Shown: positions 37,794 through 47,492, counted from the stretch's first letter. The stretch is DNA of 64,000 nucleotides from Gammaproteobacteria bacterium LSUCC0112 (GCA_004535785.1 SPIB01000002.1:226320-290319), one strand, 5' to 3'. Translations and numbers: made by a program. The notes: generated from the sequence alone by a model not told the origin.

Positions 37794-40700
37794 TCAGATA
37801 TCCTCGCGGCGTTGGTTAACGGTGCGTACGTCACTTCCCGAGGATTTGGAAGACGGCGCGCCCGACGACTCAGTGTATTTTGTTTGCAGCTTGTTCAGCA
37901 AGCGTGAGACTGTCTCTGGTGAGCCTGTATTTTTGGCCAGAAGATCATAAACAACCGGCACAATAAACAGGGTCATCAGGGTGGTCATCAGTACACCCGA
38001 AAAGATGACAACGCCCAGCAAGTTCTGGCTCTCCGAGCCGGCACCGGACGCCCAGATCAACGGCAATGATCCCATCATGGTGGAAAGCGCGGTCATCAAC
38101 ACTGGCCGCAAGCGCATATCACACGCCATAACCAATGCTTCGCGGAAGGCCTTGCCTTCATCACGCAACTGATTGGCAAACTCTACAATCAAAATGCCGT
38201 TTTTGCTGGCGATACCCACAAGGATAATCAAGCCGATGTTGGTGTAGATATTCAGCGTGCCACCGGTCAGCAACAAACCAATCAAGGCACCAAAAATCGC
38301 CAAGGGTACTGTTGTCATAATGACCAGCGGATGCACAAAGCTTTCAAACTGGGCTGCCAGCACCAGGAATACAACCAACAGTGACATTCCAAAAATAAAC
38401 GCGAGACCACCACTGGATTCTTTTAATTCCAACGACTCGCCTTTGTAGCTGATCTGAGCGTGTTCAGGCAGTTCACTGCGAACGGTGTTTTCAAGAAACT
38501 CGAGACCTTCCGCGAGACTGACGCCGGGTTGCAAGCCACCGCTGATCGTAATGGCACGCATACGCATATATCGATTCAGTGAATTTGGCGCTGACGTGTT
38601 TTCAACAGTGATCAGGTTTGACAAGGGGATCAACTGTCCGGTGGATTCAGAGCGGACATAAATGTTTGTCAGATCATCCGGCGAGGCGCGCTGACTCTCT
38701 TCGGCCTGAAGAATCACGTCGTACTCCTCTCCCCGATCGGCAAACGTCGTTACCCTGCTCTCGCTCATCATCGCCTGCAACGTGCGACCGATTGACTGAA
38801 TGCTGACGCCCAGATCAGCGGCGCGTGTTTTATCGACAGTGACCGTCAGTCCCGGGCGGGTTTCGAGGTAGTCAGACGTCATACGCGTGAATAGTCCGCT
38901 GGCCTCTCCGCGTGCAATCAGCAGATCGCGCCACTCGGCAAGTTCCTCAAAGGTCCTGCCGCCAATGACGAACTGAACAGGCAAGCCGCCGCCGCCCCTG
39001 ACCAGACCTGAGCGCATAAACATGTTGATCTGCAGGCCTGGCTGATTAGCCCATGCTGCACCTAGTTCGCGCATGACCTGCTGGGTAGACTTGTCACGCG
39101 TTTCCCAGTCAGGCAGTGCCACAATACTCATGCCGCTGCTGACGCCGCTGCCACCGCCACCAAAGCCCGGCAACATCGACACAACACTTTTGACTTCACC
39201 TGATTCAAGATAAGGCAGCACAGCATCCTGCATCTGGTTTACCTGATCTTGCATGTAGGACATGCTCGCACCTTCAGGCCCACTGACGCGGACCATAAAC
39301 ACGCCTTGGTCTTCAGAGGGTGCAAACTCTGACGGTACTTGTTGCCACAGGAAGTACACGCCTATACCCACCAGAAGCAGTCCTGCCACAATCACCAACC
39401 GAATTCGCAGCGCGTATTCCAGCGCTTCGTGATAACCCTGCTGCAACCACCTGAAAACGTGATCAACAGTGCGTGTCAGAATACTCTCGTGAGAGTGACT
39501 GTTCAGCAGTTTTGAGCTCATCATCGGGGTCAGCGATAGCGCCAGTATGGTTGACACAACAACGGCGCCGCCAATGGTAATGGCCAGTTCATAAAACAGG
39601 ATGCCCATGTTGCCTTCCATGAACACCACCGGCACAAACACTGCCAGTAAAACCAGCGTTGTGGCTATGACGGCAAACCCAACCTGACGGGCACCGTTGT
39701 AGGCTGCAAGCAAGGGGGGTTCCCCACTCTCTACACGGCGCTGAATGTTTTCCAACACCACAATCGAGTCATCCACAATCAAGCCAACACACAGCACCAG
39801 CGCTAGCAAGGTGATCAGATTGATGGTCAGGCCAAACATCAACATCACCATGAACGCAGACAACAGACACACCGGTATGGTCACCGCCGGGATCAACATA
39901 CTTCGGAATGATCCCAGAAACATGTAGATAACCAGACTCACCAGCAGCACGGTCATGATGATTGTGGAATATACTGAGTCGATGGCATATTCGATGAACT
40001 CAGCATCACTGTTGGAGAGCACCAGTTCCATATGATCAGGCAGCGTTTGGTTGACCCGATCGGACATCGCCATGCTCTGGCGTAAAACATCCAGACTATT
40101 GGCCGTTGATTGACGCACAATACCGAGGCCAACCGCATCAACGCCATTGCCGCGATAGATTGCCCGGTTGCTGGCTGCGCCCAGCTCAATATGGGACACC
40201 TCACCCAGGGTCACAAACTGACCTTCGTTGCCGCGTGCAATGACCAGACTGCGAAAATCGTCAGCCGTCTGGAAAACGCGATCTACACGAACGGTAAACT
40301 CCCTGTCATTGGAATCAACGCGCCCAGCTGGCAGTTCGACGTTCTGGCGTCGCAAAGCAGATTCGACATCAGTCACGGTTAATCCGCGCGCGGCCAATGC
40401 CACACGATCAAGCCAGACACGCATGGCGTATCCGCCGGTTCCGCGCACCGAGACACTGGCAACGCCGTCTATCACGGCAAACTGGTCGACGATGTAACGC
40501 TCAGCGTAATCGTTCAGTTCAAGGAAACTCATTTCCGAACTGACCAGATTAAAAAACGCAATGGGCCGCCCGTCAGCATCCGCTTTGGCTATTTCCGGCG
40601 GATCGACACCTTCTGGCAGCCGTCTTACAACCCGCGAGACTTTGTCACGGATATCGTTGGCGGCCTGGTCAATGTCGCGACCAACCTGGAACTCAACGGA

Positions 40701-40973
40701 TACGCGCGAGCTCCCGTCGCTGCTGGACGAATTAATGGAGGTGACACCCTCAACGCCGTTGATCTGATCTTCAATCAACTGGGTGATCTGTGCTTCAACA
40801 ATGTCCGCAGAGGCGCCGGGATAGTTTGTGCTGACGGAAACCACGGGTGGACTGGTGTCGGGGTATTCCCGTACGGGCAGTTCAAGGAAGGACAAGATGC
40901 CAAACGCCACCAGAATCAGACTGATCACGGTGGCAAAGACGGGCCGTTTTACGGATATATCAGACAAAATCAT
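37794..40973 (-). CDS. RND efflux transporter permease, HAE1 type
   Basis: A 1059-residue inner-membrane pump component. It has the 12-helix RND layout with two large periplasmic loops. The paired proton-relay Asp residues in LIVDDSIVVLENI (TM4) and the TM10/TM11 blocks are present. It exports drugs, detergents or lipid-like compounds by proton antiport. It lies 56 bp downstream of the adaptor gene in one operon, and no outer-membrane TolC-type gene is adjacent. The substrate cannot be told from sequence. Confidence 0.93.
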   Translation of the reverse strand: MILSDISVKRPVFATVISLILVAFGILSFLELPVREYPDTSPPVVSVSTNYPGASADIVEAQITQLIEDQINGVEGVTSINSSSSDGSSRVSVEFQVGRDIDQAANDIRDKVSRVVRRLPEGVDPPEIAKADADGRPIAFFNLVSSEMSFLELNDYAERYIVDQFAVIDGVASVSVRGTGGYAMRVWLDRVALAARGLTVTDVESALRRQNVELPAGRVDSNDREFTVRVDRVFQTADDFRSLVIARGNEGQFVTLGEVSHIELGAASNRAIYRGNGVDAVGLGIVRQSTANSLDVLRQSMAMSDRVNQTLPDHMELVLSNSDAEFIEYAIDSVYSTIIMTVLLVSLVIYMFLGSFRSMLIPAVTIPVCLLSAFMVMLMFGLTINLITLLALVLCVGLIVDDSIVVLENIQRRVESGEPPLLAAYNGARQVGFAVIATTLVLLAVFVPVVFMEGNMGILFYELAITIGGAVVVSTILALSLTPMMSSKLLNSHSHESILTRTVDHVFRWLQQGYHEALEYALRIRLVIVAGLLLVGIGVYFLWQQVPSEFAPSEDQGVFMVRVSGPEGASMSYMQDQVNQMQDAVLPYLESGEVKSVVSMLPGFGGGGSGVSSGMSIVALPDWETRDKSTQQVMRELGAAWANQPGLQINMFMRSGLVRGGGGLPVQFVIGGRTFEELAEWRDLLIARGEASGLFTRMTSDYLETRPGLTVTVDKTRAADLGVSIQSIGRTLQAMMSESRVTTFADRGEEYDVILQAEESQRASPDDLTNIYVRSESTGQLIPLSNLITVENTSAPNSLNRYMRMRAITISGGLQPGVSLAEGLEFLENTVRSELPEHAQISYKGESLELKESSGGLAFIFGMSLLVVFLVLAAQFESFVHPLVIMTTVPLAIFGALIGLLLTGGTLNIYTNIGLIILVGIASKNGILIVEFANQLRDEGKAFREALVMACDMRLRPVLMTALSTMMGSLPLIWASGAGSESQNLLGVVIFSGVLMTTLMTLFIVPVVYDLLAKNTGSPETVSRLLNKLQTKYTESSGAPSSKSSGSDVRTVNQRREDI

Positions 40974-41029
40974 GTTTAAACCCCGGGCAACACTTGTAAA
41001 CGTGGTGTCATGTCAAACAAGCGGTTGTA

Positions 41030-42205
41030 TCAGGAACGATCTTGCAGGCCGTTTGCAGGGCTGGCGGCACTGGTAGGTACTGCGCCATCCTGATTAAGAA
41101 TCCTGACCCGGGAGCCGGGTCTGACTTGCGCTATACCCTGTGTTACCACGCGTTGGCCAGGCACAACGCCAGAGACGATTTCCACCTGTCCGGGGCGTCG
41201 ACGGCCTAGTTCAACCTCAACACGCCGTGCCACACTTTCTTCATCTACAACAAAAACATATTGGCGACCCTGACTTGGCACCACGGCTGCTTCCGGAACC
41301 ACAACAGCATCACGGGGGTTGAGCGTCAGCCCTACGGTCAGCAACATGCCTGGTCGCAGAAGTCCCTCGGAATTGTCAATTTCCGCCCTCACCTGAACAG
41401 ACCGTGTAGACGTATCGACGCGTGAACCGACAGAACTTACGACGCCTTCAAATGCTTGCCCGCGGTACACAATGCTGTTTGCCGTGATGGTTTGGCCGGG
41501 CTGGAGTTGTGCCAGATATACTTCAGCAATATTAAAATCGAGTTTGATGGTCGAGATGTCATCCAGTGTGGTGATTACCGTGTTAGGTGTTACCAGCGAG
41601 CCTTCGCTGATGTTGCGAAATCCAAGGATGCCGGTAAAGGGCGCCCTGATCAGGCGATCATCCATATTGGCAATCACCCCTTCAAGACGGGCTTCTGCCG
41701 TTTCCCAGCGGGTGCGTGCATCATCAAGATCTGTTTGCGAAATGAGGTTGGTTTCGATCAGCGATTGTAATCTGTCATATTGGCGTCGCGCATCGGCTTC
41801 CGCCGCGCGAGCTTCAGATAAGCGTGCAGTCTCGGCAGTGTTAGTCAATTCCACCAGCACATCACCCTGCTCCACAAAACTGCCATCGTTAAAGTGAATA
41901 GCTGTGACGGTGTCTGATACTTTGGCCGTCAGATTCAATGATTCATTGGCCTGAGCTGTACCGACTGACTCAACGTCGTCCGCCAGCATTTCCCGGGTAA
42001 CTAGTTCAACGGTTACCGCTGTTTGTCCCATGCCGCCCGGCGGGCCACCCATCATGCCGGGCGGGCCGCCGGCAGGTGATTGCTGCAATTTGCTGTAGAG
42101 TCCGTATGACAGCGCCAGCGCGCCTGCAACAAATACGATCAACAAAGGGTGGCGTGTTAAAAAATGCAAGATCCAACTCCTGGGCATGTAAGCCGCCTGG
42201 TCCAT
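41030..42205 (-). CDS. RND efflux periplasmic adaptor
   Basis: A 391-residue membrane-fusion protein. One N-terminal membrane anchor (about 13-37) is followed by a Pro/Gly/Met-rich linker (GGPPGMMGGPPGGMG), the barrel-sandwich hybrid domain (VQTGDVLVELTN-like: EQGDVLVELTNTAE), a helical hairpin (ARRQYDRLQSLI) and the beta-barrel and proximal domains. It connects the permease to an outer-membrane channel. A start at the seventh codon (Met7) is equally possible. Confidence 0.92.
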   Translation of the reverse strand: MDQAAYMPRSWILHFLTRHPLLIVFVAGALALSYGLYSKLQQSPAGGPPGMMGGPPGGMGQTAVTVELVTREMLADDVESVGTAQANESLNLTAKVSDTVTAIHFNDGSFVEQGDVLVELTNTAETARLSEARAAEADARRQYDRLQSLIETNLISQTDLDDARTRWETAEARLEGVIANMDDRLIRAPFTGILGFRNISEGSLVTPNTVITTLDDISTIKLDFNIAEVYLAQLQPGQTITANSIVYRGQAFEGVVSSVGSRVDTSTRSVQVRAEIDNSEGLLRPGMLLTVGLTLNPRDAVVVPEAAVVPSQGRQYVFVVDEESVARRVEVELGRRRPGQVEIVSGVVPGQRVVTQGIAQVRPGSRVRILNQDGAVPTSAASPANGLQDRS

Positions 42206-42362
42206 CGTTTTGGCAGAAAAATGGCAATCACTTCAAAATCACTTTAACAACTGTCGGCTTTGACTACGGTGGCAAAGTGTTACCAGATTGCGGCTTTGCG
42301 TTAAACAACGTATCGAGTACGGTGAATTGATGCCAGCAGTTCACTGCCCAACATCTTTTGAT

Positions 42363-43982
42363 TTATGAACTGCACGACAACATTGAACAACCAGCTTTGT
42401 TTACAGCCCAATCTGGCCGTTTGGAGCCGAAATGCTGATTGGTCGGGACGGGTTCTTGATACGGGTTTCCAAGCGTGGCAAGTAACTCATTCAATACACT
42501 CAGATCAGCAGCTTCTGCCGCATCAATTGCTTGTTGCGCCAGATAGTTTCTGGGCACAAATGCCGGGTTGACGCTGTTCATTAAAGACCGACGTTGTTGA
42601 TCACCGGATTCCTGCAACAGTCCATGTCGATATGCGGTTTCCCACACCTGATACGACCGTAAAGTCTGCGTAGAGGTTTCCCCGGCGTCGTAAAAAGCCG
42701 GCTGTAGCAGTTCAGACAGCCTGCACTCAGGATTCTGAGGGTCAAACCCTGACAGTAAACGGAAAAACAGCGTCATATCCGTCGGCTGCAAACAAAGTAA
42801 TGTTTGCAGGTCATCTATCAAGCTCACCGGACAGTTATGCGCCTGCCGAAAGCCGAGTTTCAGTCTCATCATGTCTGTATATTCGCGTTCATATTCGCCT
42901 GGCAGCTTATCCAGAATTGCTTGCAATGACTTGGCATCCTTGACGACCGGATAAATTGCATTGGCCAACTGATATAGATTCCAGCGCGCAATCGCTGCCT
43001 GATTGCCGAAGCGGTAACGCCGGTTAGCCTCATCAGTTGTATTGGGCGTCCAGTCAGGATTGTAGTCATCGACCCAGCCATAAGGTCCATAATCCATCGT
43101 GAGACCCAGGACCGACATGTTGTCAGTGTTCATAACACCATGCACAAAGCCTACCCGCATCCATTGAACTACCATGGTCTGTGTCAACCTGCACACGCGC
43201 TGGAACCATTCCAGATAGACGTCTGTTGCTGTTTTTTCAGAGGCAGCGTTGTTGAGTTGGTGAGCAAGGTCTTTCCAGTCCGACTTAATCACAAAATTGA
43301 GTAACGTGCGTAACAAGTCGTTTTCGCCGCGGGATGCGGGCAATTCGAAGTTACCAAATCGGACAAACGAGCGGGAAACCCGACAGACAATGGCACCGGG
43401 TTCTGCGGCTGGATTGCCGTCGTAAAACATGTCTCGTACAACCTTGTCGCCTGTGGTTACCAGGCTTAATGCACGCGTTGTGGGTACTCCCAGGTGGAAC
43501 ATCGCCTCACTGCACAAATACTCACGAAGTGATGAGCGCAACACCGCTCTACCATCCGCATGGCGTGAGTACGGTGTCGGTCCAGCGCCCTTTAGTTGCA
43601 AGGTCCAGTGCACGTTCTGTGCATCCACCACCTCTCCCAAATTGATTGCTCTGCCATCGCCGAGTTGCCCGGCCCAATTGCCGAACTGGTGACCGCCGTA
43701 TGCCATGGCATATGGATCCATGCCGGAGAGCACGTTGTTACCCGCAAGCACCTGTGCCAGTGCAGTACTGTCCGCCAGAAGCCCGGTTAAACCTAACTCG
43801 ATGGCCAGATCCTCATTGAGCGCGAGTATCTGTGGTTTGGAAACATTGGTCGGTCTCACGCGTGAAAAGGCCGCAGAGCGCACCTGCCGACAATAATTTT
43901 CCACAATACTGTCTGCAGGTAATGCCTGAGTGAAGCGATTGGCAAACACAACACCTGAGTTGAACATGCCGGCCATTACCAA
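42363..43982 (-). CDS. selO: Protein adenylyltransferase SelO (YdiU)
   Basis: A 539-residue pseudokinase that transfers AMP to Ser, Thr and Tyr of target proteins. Seen: YGGHQFGNWAGQLGDGRA near residue 95, GAGPTPYSRHADGRAVLRSS, HGVMNTDNMS (the inverted catalytic loop) and DYGPYGWVDDY. It ends in LSCSS, matching the conserved C-terminal cysteine tail where mammals have selenocysteine. In E. coli it protects against oxidative stress. Its first codons overlap the thiolase stop by seven bases, so the pair is probably translationally coupled. Confidence 0.92.
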   Translation of the reverse strand: MVMAGMFNSGVVFANRFTQALPADSIVENYCRQVRSAAFSRVRPTNVSKPQILALNEDLAIELGLTGLLADSTALAQVLAGNNVLSGMDPYAMAYGGHQFGNWAGQLGDGRAINLGEVVDAQNVHWTLQLKGAGPTPYSRHADGRAVLRSSLREYLCSEAMFHLGVPTTRALSLVTTGDKVVRDMFYDGNPAAEPGAIVCRVSRSFVRFGNFELPASRGENDLLRTLLNFVIKSDWKDLAHQLNNAASEKTATDVYLEWFQRVCRLTQTMVVQWMRVGFVHGVMNTDNMSVLGLTMDYGPYGWVDDYNPDWTPNTTDEANRRYRFGNQAAIARWNLYQLANAIYPVVKDAKSLQAILDKLPGEYEREYTDMMRLKLGFRQAHNCPVSLIDDLQTLLCLQPTDMTLFFRLLSGFDPQNPECRLSELLQPAFYDAGETSTQTLRSYQVWETAYRHGLLQESGDQQRRSLMNSVNPAFVPRNYLAQQAIDAAEAADLSVLNELLATLGNPYQEPVPTNQHFGSKRPDWAVNKAGCSMLSCSS

Positions 43983-45163
43983 TCGGGTCCATCCAGACGC
44001 TCAATCAGGGTTGCATTGGCGGTGCCACCGCCTTCACAAATAGCGACCAGGCCATACCGTGCCTCACGACGTTCAAGTTCGTGTAACAGGCTAGTGACCA
44101 ACTTGGCACCGGTTGCGCCGAGTGGGTGACCGAGTGCCTGGGCACCACCATTGACATTCAGTCGTCGCAAATCGGCACCAAGAGCTTTGGCCCATGCAAG
44201 GGGTACCGAACCAAAGGCTTCATTGACTTCATAAAGATCAATGTCGTCGATCGTCAGATTGGCCTTTTCAAGCAGTTTTTCTGTGGCAGGAATAGGCCCT
44301 TCCAACATAATCTCGGGATCAGAACCCACAACCACCAACGTGTGTATGCGGGCGCGTACCGGAAGATTGTACTTTTCGACAGCGCAGCGATTGGCGATCA
44401 AAATGGCAGCCGCCCCATCGCTGATCTGGCTGGCAGTCCCTGCGGTAATCACGCCACCTTCGAACAGGGTTTTCAAGCCTTGCATGGCGTCAAGACTGGC
44501 TTCATAACGAATGCCTTCATCCACCGCGTGGGTGTCAACACTACCATCTGCACGAGTGACTTCAACCGGCACAATTTCACGCAAAAAGTACCCTTCCCGC
44601 GTTGCTGATGCGGCGCGCTGGTGGCTGAGCACACCAAACTTGTCGAGCTCTTTTCGCGTAATGTGATACTTCTGAGCAAGCAGTTCAGCACCAGTGAACT
44701 GACTGAATTCGATGCCCGGATAGAGTTCGTCCAGTCGTTCACCTCGAGGCACACCGCGGCCAAGCGGTTTGGAATCATTGATGTTCGATCCAATCGGGAC
44801 CAGGCTCATGCATTCAACGCCGCCACAAATCACCAGATCCTGTGTGCCGGACATAACAGCTTGAGCACCAAAGTGAATGGCTTGCAGCGATGAGCCACAT
44901 TGCCGATCGATCGTCACGCCCGGCACTGACACATCAAGTCGCGAGGCTAACGAGACATTTCTCGCCAGATTGCCCGCTTGCGCGCCCACCTGGCTGACGC
45001 AGCCGAAAATAACGTCGTCAACAGCGTCATTGGGTAATGCGGTTCTGTCGAGAATTTCATCGACGACCGCTGCCCCAAGGTCTATCGGGTGAATTGCGCT
45101 CAAGCTGCCATTTTTTTTGCCGCAGGCGGTTCTGACTGCCGCTACGATGTACGCCTCTGCCAT
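43976..45163 (-). CDS. Acetyl-CoA acyltransferase (thiolase)
   Basis: A 395-residue thiolase with nucleophile Cys89 in DRQCGSSLQA, His346 in ALGHPLGATGA and Cys376 in CEGGGTANA. All three catalytic residues are present. The CEGGGTANA variant fits degradative acyl-CoA thiolases of the FadA/FadI group. The frame is open to 45259, but two AGGA boxes lie just before the ATG at 45163. No FadB partner is adjacent. It lies 20 bp downstream of a small membrane protein gene in the cNMP-EAL operon. Confidence 0.9.
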   Translation of the reverse strand: MAEAYIVAAVRTACGKKNGSLSAIHPIDLGAAVVDEILDRTALPNDAVDDVIFGCVSQVGAQAGNLARNVSLASRLDVSVPGVTIDRQCGSSLQAIHFGAQAVMSGTQDLVICGGVECMSLVPIGSNINDSKPLGRGVPRGERLDELYPGIEFSQFTGAELLAQKYHITRKELDKFGVLSHQRAASATREGYFLREIVPVEVTRADGSVDTHAVDEGIRYEASLDAMQGLKTLFEGGVITAGTASQISDGAAAILIANRCAVEKYNLPVRARIHTLVVVGSDPEIMLEGPIPATEKLLEKANLTIDDIDLYEVNEAFGSVPLAWAKALGADLRRLNVNGGAQALGHPLGATGAKLVTSLLHELERREARYGLVAICEGGGTANATLIERLDGPDW

Positions 45164-45183
45164 AAATCCTGCTCCTGTGCTCA

Positions 45184-45684
45184 TTAAACGATATGACCTA
45201 CCCATCGCCCTGCCAGCATGACACCCGCCCAGATTATCAACGACAACACCGCCGACCATTTCAACAAGGCGGGTACGTTAACAGACGGTTGCTGAGATCG
45301 ACGGTGCCGCAATGACAGCCAGTGGAACATCATCATGTTGGCTGCGGCAATCACCATTAACAACATTTTCCATTGAAAGGCGGGATTTAACATGTGAGCG
45401 CTGGCACGTGTAATGAACAGACCTGTGCCAGTCAGGCAGGCGATCACAAATGAAAACCAAATCCAGGGCAAAAAGTCTTTCGCCAGATCATCGACTGAAT
45501 AACGTGTTGCTGCCAAACCGGCAATTCTCAGATCCAGCATCAATAATGCACCCAGCATAAAACTGATGGCCAGAACATGCAGAGAATTGATCAAGGGGAA
45601 CCACCAAGTGGCTCCAATCTGTTCAGCTATCGGCAGATATTCAAGGGATAGCCAGAATTCATGAGTTAAAAACGCTTCAAGCAT
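45184..45684 (-). CDS. Small four-helix membrane protein (DUF6644-like), copy b
   Basis: A 166-residue protein with about four membrane helices. The LHVLAISFMLGALLML segment has a histidine at its start (about residue 36), and the pattern LRIxGLAA follows. A WKMLLMVIAAANMMMFHW helix has another histidine, and the protein ends with MLAGRWVGHIV. The layout, the LR..GLAA motif and the AGRW end match the gene just upstream, so the two are probably paralogous. I recognise a resemblance to DUF6644 but am not sure. The function is unknown; intramembrane histidines could bind heme. It starts seven bases after the stop of copy a. Confidence 0.72.
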   Translation of the reverse strand: MLEAFLTHEFWLSLEYLPIAEQIGATWWFPLINSLHVLAISFMLGALLMLDLRIAGLAATRYSVDDLAKDFLPWIWFSFVIACLTGTGLFITRASAHMLNPAFQWKMLLMVIAAANMMMFHWLSLRHRRSQQPSVNVPALLKWSAVLSLIIWAGVMLAGRWVGHIV

Positions 45685-45691
45685 TCTTCAC

Positions 45692-46204
45692 CTACCCTGG
45701 CCAGAATATGTAGTCTGAGTATGCAATCCAGCGCCCTGCCATGGCTGTTAACACCCAACCGACCAACACCGCGGCGGACAACAGCTTGATGGGTAATCCA
45801 ATACTGGCGTTTACAAGTTGCCGACTCTTTTGCCATAACCAGATGCTGCCAAGGATGGTGACAAAGAAGATCGCCGCTTTGATGGCAAAAACAGGGTTGT
45901 AGAGATATCGCTGAGGTCGTGCAAGGAAAAAAAGCGCACCGCTGGCCAGCATGACTGGCATCGCAGCAAAGAACCATGGGAACAGTCGTTGTGCCATTTC
46001 GTGTGGATCCTGACGATTTGCTGCAAGCCCGAGGATGCGCAGACAAAAAATCACGATGGAACCCACAATAACGGCTACGCCCAACAAATGCACTGTTTGA
46101 ATAATCGGCGGTAATCCTGGCACTGACCGGAGCAGATTCCCGCTCCATTCTCTTAACGGGCTGTTGGTGAAAAAATCACTCAATATCCCGGCAAAATCAG
46201 GCAT
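45692..46204 (-). CDS. Small four-helix membrane protein (DUF6644-like), copy a
   Basis: A 170-residue membrane protein with helices around VHLLGVAVIVGSIVIF, FFAAMPVMLASGALFF, AIKAAIFFVTILGSIW and LLSAAVLVGWVLTAMAGRW. It shares with copy b an early-helix histidine (QTVHLL), the LRILGLAA motif and the terminal AGRW. The start at 46204 overlaps the end of the EAL gene by eight bases; a TTG at 46228 is possible. The function is unknown. The overlap indicates co-translation with the phosphodiesterase. Confidence 0.72.
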   Translation of the reverse strand: MPDFAGILSDFFTNSPLREWSGNLLRSVPGLPPIIQTVHLLGVAVIVGSIVIFCLRILGLAANRQDPHEMAQRLFPWFFAAMPVMLASGALFFLARPQRYLYNPVFAIKAAIFFVTILGSIWLWQKSRQLVNASIGLPIKLLSAAVLVGWVLTAMAGRWIAYSDYIFWPG

Positions 46205-47492
46205 TGCCAGCAGTTCCGAGCATATCAATCAGGGCGCTTTCTGACATGGGTCTGGCGTAGTAGTAACCTTGTGCGACATGGCACTTGAGACTGGCCAGCA
46301 GTTGCGCTTGCTCCAACGTTTCTACGCCCTCTGCTATGGTTTCAAAACCCATGTTTTCGCTCAGTGAGATGATGGTTTTGACAAGGCTGAGAGAGCTGCT
46401 GTCAGTGATCATATTGCGCACAAAACTCTGGTCAATTTTGAGGGTTGTCACCGGGTATTGATGCAAATAGCTGAGTGATGAGTAGCCTGTTCCAAAGTCG
46501 TCGATAGCGATTTTCATTCCGAAGTCCCGACAACGATTCAAAACAACTTTGACATGCTCAGATTGTCGAAGCAGCAATCGCTCGGTAATTTCAATATGAA
46601 TGGCTGTTGGATTAATGTCAGCGGCTTGTGTCACACGCAGCATTTCATCGGGAAAGTGGGGGTCGTCAAAGTCCTGCGCTGAGAAATTAACACTGATAAA
46701 TAAATCTGGGTTGCCACTGCTCAGCTGTAGCCTTTTCAAGGTGGCACAGGATTCACGAAATGCCCATCGGGTAGCTTCGATAATCAGCCCTGTATCTTCG
46801 GCCATGGGAATAAACAAATCTGGTCGCATCCGACCTTTCACCGGGTGTTGCCACCGCATCAATGCTTCGAAGCCCAGGATTTCACCGGTATCCAGATTAA
46901 CGAATGGCTGGTATTCAAGAAAAAGTTGTTGGCGGGCGACTGCAATTCGAAATTCGTTAGCCATGCGCACTAGTTCAAGTACTTTGCTTTCTTCGGCGTG
47001 TACCTGTTCTTGCTGTTCCAGTACGGATGTGAGTCCGTCAAAGTCACGAATATTTTCAGATCGTTGAAGGATGTCGCGATATCGCAACAATATCAGGCGT
47101 GTCACCAGTCCAACAATGGGATTTGAGTTGCGAAGTGCACGCGTAAAATCATGTTTTGATATTTCCAGCAGTCGACAGTCTTCAATCGCTTGCACAGAGG
47201 CGCTGCGCGGACCATCGTCAACTATGGCCATTTCGCCAATCAGACTGCCCGGACCTCGATTACCCATCTGTAGCACGCTGCCATCAGGGCGTGTCAGGCT
47301 GATTAACACGCGCCCGCTTTGGATAAAAAACGCGCAGTGTCCGGGGTCACCCTGTCTCATGATGTGTTCACCAGCGCGATAAACCTTTTCAACCTGAAGG
47401 GGGTCGCCTGATTCAAAGGCTGGTATCAGGGAATCCTGATCAGTTTCATTTTTCTTATTGTTATTACTGGTTTTTTCTGACACAGGGCTCAC
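46197..47492 (-). CDS. Cyclic-nucleotide-sensor / EAL-domain c-di-GMP phosphodiesterase
   Basis: A 431-residue cytoplasmic protein. Residues 30-145 form a cyclic-nucleotide-binding domain with the phosphate cassette IGEMAIVDDGPRSASV (Glu87, Arg97). Residues about 185-425 form an EAL domain. The motif residues for catalysis are present: EALMRW (209-214), NFSAQDF, EITERLL, DDFGTGYSSL, KIDQSFV, AEGVET and QGYYYA. It is therefore likely an active enzyme hydrolysing c-di-GMP. The start is GTG, with GGA five bases upstream. No GGDEF domain is present. It heads an overlapping operon with two membrane proteins. Confidence 0.92.
   Translation of the reverse strand: MSPVSEKTSNNNKKNETDQDSLIPAFESGDPLQVEKVYRAGEHIMRQGDPGHCAFFIQSGRVLISLTRPDGSVLQMGNRGPGSLIGEMAIVDDGPRSASVQAIEDCRLLEISKHDFTRALRNSNPIVGLVTRLILLRYRDILQRSENIRDFDGLTSVLEQQEQVHAEESKVLELVRMANEFRIAVARQQLFLEYQPFVNLDTGEILGFEALMRWQHPVKGRMRPDLFIPMAEDTGLIIEATRWAFRESCATLKRLQLSSGNPDLFISVNFSAQDFDDPHFPDEMLRVTQAADINPTAIHIEITERLLLRQSEHVKVVLNRCRDFGMKIAIDDFGTGYSSLSYLHQYPVTTLKIDQSFVRNMITDSSSLSLVKTIISLSENMGFETIAEGVETLEQAQLLASLKCHVAQGYYYARPMSESALIDMLGTAGNA

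Noticed and set aside
42336-42373. 8-bp inverted repeat at the end of selO
   Set aside because: The loop of 22 bases is large and no T run follows, so it is not a credible terminator.
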